Made by a program: the position numbers and the translations under genes. Shown piece after piece: positions 1 to 5,044 of a DNA stretch of 5,044 nt (position 1 is the first letter of the stretch; every line of letters begins with the position of its first letter). The stretch is from Opitutia bacterium (lineage in GTDB: Bacteria > Verrucomicrobiota > Verrucomicrobiia > Opitutales > Seribacteraceae), in contig JABHOU010000591.1 of NCBI GenBank assembly GCA_018695085.1, positions 1 to 5,044 of the forward strand, in the 5' to 3' direction. Under the pieces are notes generated by a model that made no database searches, was not told the DNA's origin, and saw only the letters and a program-made list of their open reading frames with translations.

Positions 1-1935
1 ATCGAAGGCCAGCCAATCCAGCAGTTTAGGATGTGTTGGTTTCTTTCCTTTAGCTCCGAAATTATTGGGATTGCCGGCGAGCGGTTTTCCGAAATGCCTT
101 TGCCATACCCGGTTGACAATAGACCGGGCGGTGAGAGGGTTCCTGGGGTTTACGATCCATTTGGCGAGGGCCAAACGCCGTCCGGATTTTTCATTTGGAA
201 GCGCATGTGGATTTTTCGGGTCGCCCGATGCGGGCAAGCCAAGAGCACTCAGTACGCCTGGTTCTACGGGGTCGCCGGGAGCTTCCAATGCTCCTCCCAT
301 CAGAATGCGTACTTTAGGAAACGGCTTCTCAGGTATTTTTTTTGGAATGCGCATTTCTCTTGCGTTCAATGACTTGGGCACAGGCCCGTTGTAAACGCTT
401 TGAACCAAAGGCTCGTAGCGTTCGAGCCGTCGGGTCCAAATCCAGTCATCTTGCCTGCGGACCTTCAATCTGCCCTGTTCGATTGGCGAAAGCCCGACGT
501 ATCGAGGAGGCTTTTCCTCGTCTGGCAGGCTTCTTCGCTTGTCTTCGTTGAGGTATTCCTTCCCCCTTTCGGCATACCAAGCCTTAGCTGCCATTTCTTG
601 TTTTTCGAGAAGCTCATGGTACTTTTTCTTAGAGAAATCGAGCATGTGCCGGGTGGACTCTTTGCCTTGGTTTAGACCGATGAGGTTTTCCACCTTAACA
701 AAAGGTGCCTGGCGTTCCGCAAGTTGAGTTGCGGCAAAGGTGGCGTAGAAACCATAATAGTCGCGTGTGGGAAGAGGATCGAACTTATGATCATGGCATT
801 TGAAGCATCGCATGGTTGTACTGAGAAAGGTCTGCCCTACCGAATTGATCACGTCGTCGAGGTAGAGCTGTCGAGCTTGGGGTTTCAACACCATGGCCGG
901 ATCCCACGGACCTATTCGAAGGAAGGAGGTTGCGATGAGAAGATCAGAATCTTTCATTCCCTTGGGTTGAACTTCCCATAGTTCGTCCCCGGCAATTTGT
1001 TCGATTACGAACTGGTCATATGGTTTGTCTTTGTTGAAAGATCGAACGACGTAATCCCGGTAACGCCACATGTTGGATCGTTCGTAGTCATTGGAAAGGC
1101 CAGCCGTGTCTGCGTATCTGGCGACGTCAAGCCAGTGCTGGGCTGAGCGTTCTCCAAAGTGCGGGCTGTCGAGTAATTGATCAATCAATTCGCTCCACGC
1201 CTTGTCTGGGTTTTTGTCCCATGAAAGGCGAAACTGGTAAATCTCAAAGGGAGTAGGTGGCATCCCATGAAGATCGTGATAGGCCCGCTTAACGAGGGTT
1301 CGGAAATCTGCCTGAGGGGAGGGTGAGACTTTTGTGCTTCTTAGCTTCTCTTGCAAGAAAGCATCGATGAGCTGCGGGGAGCTTCCGGATGGTCCGGGCT
1401 TGATCAAAGGCTGAAAAGCCCAGACGTCTTCCGGTTTATAGCGCCGGTAGGTCCAGTCGTCGGAAAGTCCACCGCTTGTCTTGACCAGTACCCCGTCTTC
1501 GGTGTGCTCCTTGCTTCTTTCTTCCAGAATGTATTTCTTTTGTCTTTCCTCGTTTGGCCACGGCGCCCCGAGGAGTATCCAGCGTTTGACCTGCTCTATT
1601 TGCTTTTCCGTGAGCCGGTCGTTCTCCTTCGGCGGCATCTCGTAGTCCTCGTCTTTCCATTCAATGGCCGTCATGAGCAGGCTCTTTTCGGGATGAAAGG
1701 GCACTACCGCATCGTCCGAGGTCTCTCCACCCTTTAGCAGATCAGCGCGCGTAGTCAGGTTGAATTCACCTTTCACTTTCTTGCCTTGCTGGCCGTGGCA
1801 GGCGAAGCATTTGCTTTCAAGGATGCCGCGAACTTTCAATGCAAAGAGCTGTTCGCCTTCTTTGCTTTGGTCGGCTGTAACCGAACCTGTTTGCAATGAG
1901 GTCAAGATAACCGATGTAATGAAGAGGATTCTCAT
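1..1935 (-). CDS. PSCyt1-DUF1549-DUF1553 cytochrome c-like protein, C-terminus cut by window edge
   Basis: Reading the minus strand from the ATG at 1935 gives 645 codons without a stop, continuing past base 1. Residues 1-21 form a signal peptide (short charged start, hydrophobic core, VTA before DQ), so the product should be exported. Residues about 26-125 match the planctomycete cytochrome C domain (PSCyt1): a CFACH heme motif at 43-47 and an MPP motif at 100-102 whose Met could be the axial ligand. Residues about 186-390 match DUF1549 and end in a second CxxCH (CFKCH, 377-381) followed by the family's DHKFDPLPTRDYYGFYA-type stretch. Residues about 395-580 are charged, Lys/Arg/Glu-rich linker. 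DUF1553 begins near 585 (GRRLALAKW, then NPLTARSIVNRVWQRHFG), with only about 60 residues visible; 100 or more are probably missing. The biochemical role of the family is unsettled. In other genomes a DUF1501 gene often follows, which here would lie outside the window. Confidence 0.93.
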   Translation of the reverse strand, partial: MRILFITSVILTSLQTGSVTADQSKEGEQLFALKVRGILESKCFACHGQQGKKVKGEFNLTTRADLLKGGETSDDAVVPFHPEKSLLMTAIEWKDEDYEMPPKENDRLTEKQIEQVKRWILLGAPWPNEERQKKYILEERSKEHTEDGVLVKTSGGLSDDWTYRRYKPEDVWAFQPLIKPGPSGSSPQLIDAFLQEKLRSTKVSPSPQADFRTLVKRAYHDLHGMPPTPFEIYQFRLSWDKNPDKAWSELIDQLLDSPHFGERSAQHWLDVARYADTAGLSNDYERSNMWRYRDYVVRSFNKDKPYDQFVIEQIAGDELWEVQPKGMKDSDLLIATSFLRIGPWDPAMVLKPQARQLYLDDVINSVGQTFLSTTMRCFKCHDHKFDPLPTRDYYGFYATFAATQLAERQAPFVKVENLIGLNQGKESTRHMLDFSKKKYHELLEKQEMAAKAWYAERGKEYLNEDKRRSLPDEEKPPRYVGLSPIEQGRLKVRRQDDWIWTRRLERYEPLVQSVYNGPVPKSLNAREMRIPKKIPEKPFPKVRILMGGALEAPGDPVEPGVLSALGLPASGDPKNPHALPNEKSGRRLALAKWIVNPRNPLTARSIVNRVWQRHFGKPLAGNPNNFGAKGKKPTHPKLLDWLAFD

Positions 1936-1952
1936 TAAATTATGTTTTTCTC
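1933..1952 (-). promoter_or_regulatory. TAATG stop-start overlap with weak ribosome site (translational coupling)
   Basis: The regulator's TAA (1937-1935) shares base 1935 with the ATG (1935-1933) of the cytochrome-like gene. The only purine-rich tract nearby is GAGAAAAA (1952-1945), with its GAG about 14 bases before the start, too far to be a good Shine-Dalgarno site. The weak site plus the one-base overlap suggests that ribosomes finishing the regulator re-initiate on the next gene. The overlap is seen directly; coupling is inferred. Confidence 0.7.
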
Positions 1953-2537
1953 AAGCCGGGACTCGGTGGTTGGCAAATCGCGTCGAAGAATCGCCTCAAC
2001 AATGGATTCGTGTTCTTGGTATATCTCCTGGTATTCACTCAACCTAGTGTAGGCCATTCGCATACGAACGCTAATTGACAGCCAAACAGCTTCCATTTCC
2101 TTTGATGCTCGCGATACCCAGTGTCGATGGAGCGCCAAATCTGCCTCCGCTACCTTCGGCAAATCCAAATTGTCACAAGCTGTCTTTAGATCAACGAGCA
2201 AAAGGGTTATCTTTCTATCATCATCTTGATTCCACTGCGAAATAGCTTTTTTGATACAGTAAACTTCAAGTTCTCTTCGCATGCGACAGAGCAAGTCCCG
2301 TTCTTCCTTGTCTGGAGGCGAACCCACTCTTACCCCCTTGTTCTTACGATAAACTAGTGCTCCTTCTCGAGTCAGTTGAAGCAGGGCGTCGCGAATCGGT
2401 CCGCGACTTACGCCAAAGCGTTTGGTCAAGGTATTCTCACGAACGGGTTTATCGCTTTCCCATTCCCCTGAAATCACTTCCGCCCGCAACGCATCGCAGA
2501 TTTCATCCCTTTTCTTTGGAATCAGTTGAATTGCCAT
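1935..2537 (-). CDS. GntR-family transcriptional regulator, FadR/FCD subfamily
   Basis: This 200-residue protein has the classic two-part layout. Residues about 8-72 are the winged helix-turn-helix, with the recognition region around 41-60 (FGVSRGPIRDALLQLTREGA) and the wing near YRKNKGVRV. Residues about 78-200 form the all-helical FCD ligand-sensing domain. FCD domains usually bind a metal through Asp and three His. Here D133 and H137 (DLALH) and H176 (QEHESI) occupy the first three positions, but the last, normally in a C-terminal HL/HI motif, reads KNII with Asn198. The protein is at the short end for the family (typically about 210-250). Known relatives respond to carboxylates, sugar acids or amino-acid derivatives; the ligand here is unknown. 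The start is the ATG at 2537, with AGG 8 bases upstream (2548-2546). It probably regulates the coupled cytochrome-like gene and itself. Confidence 0.93.
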   Translation of the reverse strand: MAIQLIPKKRDEICDALRAEVISGEWESDKPVRENTLTKRFGVSRGPIRDALLQLTREGALVYRKNKGVRVGSPPDKEERDLLCRMRRELEVYCIKKAISQWNQDDDRKITLLLVDLKTACDNLDLPKVAEADLALHRHWVSRASKEMEAVWLSISVRMRMAYTRLSEYQEIYQEHESIVEAILRRDLPTTESRLEKNII

Positions 2538-2582
2538 TAATATGGCCTATCTTTTTAGAACAGACTTACTGGGTCAATCAAG

Positions 2583-2594
2583 ATTGTTGACAAT
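2583..2594. promoter_or_regulatory. Putative GntR/FadR-type operator palindrome
   Basis: The 12-base sequence ATTGTTGACAAT is a palindrome except for its two central bases. It has the TTGT-N2-ACAA form close to the short GT/AC palindromes bound by FadR-subfamily GntR proteins. It lies 46 bases upstream of the regulator's start, where an autoregulatory site is expected. The symmetry is seen in the sequence; binding by this protein is inferred. Confidence 0.5.
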
Positions 2595-2624
2595 TTTTTA
2601 GGCACGACCCGAAGGTGCTCTTGG

Positions 2625-2653
2625 AATATAGGCTTTTGTTCTCCTAGAACCAA
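2625..2653 (-). promoter_or_regulatory. Candidate promoter for the regulator-cytochrome operon
   Basis: On the minus strand TTGGTT (2653-2648) is separated by exactly 17 bases from TATATT (2630-2625). The -10 box matches the sigma-70 consensus at 5 of 6 positions, the -35 box at only 3 of 6. The -35 box overlaps the last codons of the upstream porin gene. Transcription would start near 2618, placing the 2583-2594 palindrome just downstream, where bound repressor could block elongation. Read-through from the porin gene is an alternative, since no terminator is seen between the two. Confidence 0.35.
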
Positions 2654-3894
2654 ATTCTAAGGCTTGTTCCCAAGGTCCATCCTTCATAGACTCTAGCCCC
2701 TGCCGATGAAAGGTCATCGTACTGAATTCCTGAAATCAATTTCAAGTTTTCACCGCAGAAATAGTAATTCAATCCGGCGTATGCGCTGTGATGATTGTCT
2801 CCCCGGCCACCTCTTTTATCGGTGGGCTTATTGATATCCAAGCTCGAATCTCTCGCTGCCGCCACACGCGCGTACCGGCTGTTCAAACGGATGCCTTCTG
2901 CTTCATCGGAACCTTCGTATTGGTATCGAAGCACGAGCTTGAGTCGATCTTCTTGCAGCCAGTACATGGGCATTGCCACGAACCCTCCGAAATCGCCTTC
3001 ACGATCCGAGCTGGTTTGGGGGCCATTGTTTCCAAAACCGATTGAAGTGTGTAAAGCCCATGGCCCTTTTGCCAGACGATTGACGAAAGCAATGGCATAG
3101 TCGTTGCCCTTAGCTAACCGCTCTTCGGAAGTTGTGCTGTCTTGACTGTATAAAGACAGCCAAAAGTCTTTTTTGTCGAGACTGCTGCCTTCGGAGAAGT
3201 CGCCCAACCAAGATGCATAGTACATAATGCTGTCTTCCCAGCCCCCGATGTAATCTTCATAGGTGCCGGAAAAGACTGCCGTATCGAAGGTGTGTTTGCC
3301 CTTTTTCCATTTTATCCAAGCAGCCAAGGGATTGCCATTTTCATCATCGGAAGGCCAGAGCTTGTTCGAGAAATCCGAACGTTCCAGAGCGTTGGTCAAG
3401 TATGCTGATCGTTGCCATTCGTCAGCCATGCGCGCGGATCTTCTCCCATAACCAATTTCCAGAGCGTCCGCAAAGGATACGTTCCAAAACTTTCCGGCAT
3501 CAAAGGTTACGTTTGCACTTCGAAAAGTTTCGTGTCCCCATTGGCGATAATCGCCGGGATAGTTGTGGCGGTCATTTGATAATTGGCTTACCGCTTTGAA
3601 CTTCCAGTAAGTCGCGAACTTTCCCTGCAAGCCCATCCAAAATCGACGAGTCTCTTCCATTGAATCATTAAAGGACTTTCCATCCTTGTCCTTGCCCTCG
3701 ACATAGCCGTATTGGTGCATATAGCTCAAAAACAACTTGATGTTTTGAAATCCTTTTGATTCGGGGTTGTCGTAAAGCTTTCCGAGGTTTTGTAGCTTTT
3801 CGCATGCCGATTCCTTTTCTTGGCCGGATGCTTTTTCGGCGAGCATTGAAATCATTGAAATGGCGATTAGAAAACTGAAGATTGCTTGTTTCAT
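2644..3894 (-). CDS. OprO/OprP-type outer-membrane porin
   Basis: This 416-residue protein starts with a signal peptide (MKQAIFSFLIAISMISMLA, cleavage near ASG-Q at 24-25) and ends in phenylalanine (SLRIWF), the usual C-terminal signature of outer-membrane beta-barrels. The body alternates aromatic and polar residues as in transmembrane strands. Family landmarks of the Porin_O_P group are visible: an early strand with RR followed by MGLQGKF (83-93), and a C-terminal segment with YAGLNYYF, LKLISGIQYDDL and GWTLGTSLR. The length is normal for the family (about 380-450). The family includes the phosphate and pyrophosphate channels OprP and OprO, but PVC members are numerous and mostly of unknown substrate, so phosphate should not be assumed. 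The mature part has only two cysteines, C31 and C380. The start is the ATG at 3894 with only a purine-rich GGAAAAAGAAAC tract upstream. It is divergent from the membrane-protein gene at 3981. Confidence 0.87.
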   Translation of the reverse strand: MKQAIFSFLIAISMISMLAEKASGQEKESACEKLQNLGKLYDNPESKGFQNIKLFLSYMHQYGYVEGKDKDGKSFNDSMEETRRFWMGLQGKFATYWKFKAVSQLSNDRHNYPGDYRQWGHETFRSANVTFDAGKFWNVSFADALEIGYGRRSARMADEWQRSAYLTNALERSDFSNKLWPSDDENGNPLAAWIKWKKGKHTFDTAVFSGTYEDYIGGWEDSIMYYASWLGDFSEGSSLDKKDFWLSLYSQDSTTSEERLAKGNDYAIAFVNRLAKGPWALHTSIGFGNNGPQTSSDREGDFGGFVAMPMYWLQEDRLKLVLRYQYEGSDEAEGIRLNSRYARVAAARDSSLDINKPTDKRGGRGDNHHSAYAGLNYYFCGENLKLISGIQYDDLSSAGARVYEGWTLGTSLRIWF

Positions 3895-3980
3895 AAGTTT
3901 CTTTTTCCGAGTTGTTTGCTAATGAGTTTCTAACCTTTCGTCATTGCGTTCGTTCATGCAATCGCATTCTTACTCATGTT
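3895..3980. promoter_or_regulatory. Divergent intergenic spacer with small inverted repeat
   Basis: These 86 bases must hold the 5' signals of both the porin (leftward) and the membrane-protein gene (rightward). I found no convincing -35/-10 pair on either strand. An inverted repeat ATTGC (3943-3947) and GCAAT (3958-3962), separated by 10 bases, lies near the middle and could be a regulator site or chance. There is no clear Shine-Dalgarno site before the ATG at 3981. A TTG at 3912 is in frame with the rightward gene, but extending to it would consume most of the spacer. Confidence 0.35.
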
Positions 3981-4910
3981 ATGAAAACCTTCGATTACTT
4001 CACTTGCGGACTCTTTTCTCCGCACACGTGCGATAGAGCCACATTGCAAAAGCAGTTGCATTGGACTTTGCGCATTACGGTGGCGTTATGCTTCATCGGT
4101 CATGGTACTTGGGGGTTGATCACAAAATCGGGATGGTTACCTTTCTTTGCTTCCCAAGGAATCGACGATCAACTTGCTTGGACTTTGCAGCCAATTATTG
4201 GCGCATTTGACATTTTCATGGCACTTCTGCTGCTGCGAAAGTCCAGTCGTGCGATTCTTATTTGGATGTTTCTTTGGGCCTTATGGACGGCGATGCTGCG
4301 ACCTTTGGCGGGGAATCTAGACAAACCCGTGCAGCAGGACGACGGCTCATGGGTCGTGGAAATCAGGGAAGAGGCCCGACCTGAAAAGACCCAGACTTGG
4401 GAGTTCTGGGAGCGGGCGGGTAACTGGGGCCCGCCGTTCATGCTTTTGATAATGGGGGGGGCTTTTGCCTTGAGGAAGCAGGATTTACTGAGCGATTATG
4501 AAGAGCCCAAGATAAAGGATTCGACAATCGACACGATATTTTTCTCATGCAAATTGTGCTTGGCTCTCTTGTTGATTGGGCATGCAGGTTTCGGTTTTGC
4601 CGTTCAGAAACAAATGCTTATCAACCATTGGCAAGCGATCGGTGTAGAGGCTGACATAGGTTTTATTACAAAGATCGGATATGCCGAATTTGTCTTGGGA
4701 GTCTTGATTTTCTTGGCTCCCATACGCCCACTAATCTTCATTGCCCTCGGATGGAAGCTTTTTACCGAATTTCTCTATGTCCCGGCGGATACCGTAACCG
4801 GCATGGGAATCGTAAATATCTTTGAATGGGTCGAGAGGTGGGGGGACTACGGTATACCACTCGCCATGCTTTATATTCTGTCTTATCGAAAAGCCATTGC
4901 CCGCGAATAG
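3981..4910 (+). CDS. Eight-helix membrane protein with two related halves, DoxX-like layout, function unknown
   Basis: The 309-residue protein has eight likely membrane helices in a 4+4 arrangement: about 31-48, 68-86, 90-108, 150-164, then 187-208, 226-246, 248-266 and 288-301. The halves look like an internal duplication. Half A has CFIGHGTWG (37-45), a later WTAMLRP (102-108) and FWERAGNWGPP (142-152). Half B has LLIGHAGFG (197-205), FTEFLYVP (261-268) and WVERWGDYGIP (283-293). Half A carries an extra polar loop of about 20 residues near 113-138. The conserved IGH histidines and the ER-x-G-x-x-x-x-P motifs are candidates for functional sites. Four-helix units of this kind resemble the DoxX-like superfamily, but I do not recognise the specific family. 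I chose the ATG at 3981 over the in-frame TTG at 3912 because the 23 added residues (polar, Cys/Arg/His-rich) show no conserved look. An 8-G tract (4454-4461) lies inside the frame. The gene converges with the one at 4932. Confidence 0.85.
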   Translation: MKTFDYFTCGLFSPHTCDRATLQKQLHWTLRITVALCFIGHGTWGLITKSGWLPFFASQGIDDQLAWTLQPIIGAFDIFMALLLLRKSSRAILIWMFLWALWTAMLRPLAGNLDKPVQQDDGSWVVEIREEARPEKTQTWEFWERAGNWGPPFMLLIMGGAFALRKQDLLSDYEEPKIKDSTIDTIFFSCKLCLALLLIGHAGFGFAVQKQMLINHWQAIGVEADIGFITKIGYAEFVLGVLIFLAPIRPLIFIALGWKLFTEFLYVPADTVTGMGIVNIFEWVERWGDYGIPLAMLYILSYRKAIARE

Positions 4911-4931
4911 GCTGTGTGATTTGGCGTTACC

Positions 4932-5044
4932 TTATTTTGCGTAGCCTTTCCATCGGTGTTCGAGGTTTTTGGCATTTGAAATGCCATCCGAAATTATCAT
5001 CCGGTAGCGTAGGGTGATGCTCTTGCCTGGTTGAATGGACCAAC
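4932..5044 (-). CDS. C-terminal end of a PmoA-like (DUF6807) protein, 5' part outside window
   Basis: On the minus strand one frame is open from the right edge (first full codon at 5042) to a TAA at 4934-4932, giving 36 residues. They begin WSIQPGKSITLRYRMII, continue with SDGISNAKN, and end HRWKGYAK. The pattern of a PGxSxTLRYR strand, a xDG turn and a short helix ending in W-K-x-Y-A is how many DUF6807 (methane oxygenase PmoA-like) proteins of PVC bacteria finish. These are exported or cytoplasmic proteins of unknown function often found in carbohydrate-utilisation regions. The match rests on a short tail and is therefore tentative, but the composition and the position, ending 21 bases from the convergent gene, make a real coding end likely. 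Two other minus frames are open for part of this stretch but give less protein-like sequence. Confidence 0.5.
   Translation of the reverse strand, partial: WSIQPGKSITLRYRMIISDGISNAKNLEHRWKGYAK
4970..4986. repeat. 17-base palindrome TGGCATTTGAAATGCCA
   Basis: Eight bases on each side of a central G are perfectly complementary. As RNA it would form a six-pair stem with a five-base loop. It lies inside the C-terminal coding end of the convergent minus-strand gene and about 60 bases beyond the stop of the membrane-protein gene. It is not followed by a T tract on either strand (the T run at 4966-4970 precedes it on the plus strand), so it is not a standard intrinsic terminator. Confidence 0.5.

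Noticed and set aside
336..343. Eight-T run as a terminator or frameshift site
   Set aside because: It is a Lys-Lys codon run (eight A bases on the coding strand) inside an intact frame, with no preceding GC-rich stem.
31..981. Several plus-strand reading frames of 60-113 codons
   Set aside because: They are antisense to the PSCyt1/DUF1549/DUF1553 gene, overlap one another and resemble no family.
1436..1660. A 74-codon minus-strand reading frame
   Set aside because: It lies in another frame inside the cytochrome-like gene, whose own frame gives a clear domain-rich protein; its sequence is low in complexity and Arg/Lys/Gly-rich.
2587..2592. TTGACA on the plus strand as a -35 box
   Set aside because: It is a consensus hexamer but has no -10 box at 16-18 bases and no plus-strand gene follows; it is part of the putative operator palindrome.
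2601..2617. Hairpin GCAC...GTGC between the porin and regulator genes as a terminator
   Set aside because: The stem has only four pairs with a nine-base loop, and on the minus strand it is followed by A bases rather than T bases.
3912..3980. TTG start at 3912 for the plus-strand membrane protein
   Set aside because: It adds 23 polar residues without a recognisable signal and takes up the divergent promoter spacer; the ATG at 3981 is the simpler start.

Overview
The window reads as chromosomal DNA from a PVC-group bacterium, most likely Verrucomicrobiota or a relative. The basis is a PSCyt1/DUF1549/DUF1553 cytochrome-like protein (a family expanded in Planctomycetes and Verrucomicrobia), an OprO/OprP-type outer-membrane porin, and the tail of what looks like a PmoA-like (DUF6807) protein. 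Base composition is moderate and Shine-Dalgarno sites are weak. The lineage is inferred from protein families only.

Layout. Bases 1-1935 (minus) are a continuously open 645-codon reading frame that runs off the left edge: a secreted cytochrome-c-like protein missing its C-terminus. Bases 1935-2537 (minus) encode a GntR/FadR-family transcription factor whose stop codon overlaps the cytochrome start (TAATG). A 106-bp gap (2538-2643) holds a likely operator palindrome and a possible promoter. Bases 2644-3894 (minus) encode a beta-barrel porin. An 86-bp divergent spacer (3895-3980) separates it from a plus-strand gene (3981-4910) for an eight-helix membrane protein built from two related halves. 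After a 21-bp gap, a convergent minus-strand gene enters from the right edge; only its last 36 codons (4932-5044) are visible.

How they may work together (inference). The porin would admit a small substrate across the outer membrane, the exported cytochrome-like protein would act in the periplasm, and the FadR-type regulator, which normally senses a small carboxylate or sugar-acid ligand, would control the set. The DUF6807-like fragment fits a catabolic island of the kind common in marine PVC bacteria. The membrane protein is the least understood member. No RNA gene, CRISPR array, transposase or clear intrinsic terminator was seen. The only gene-free stretches are shorter than about 110 bp.
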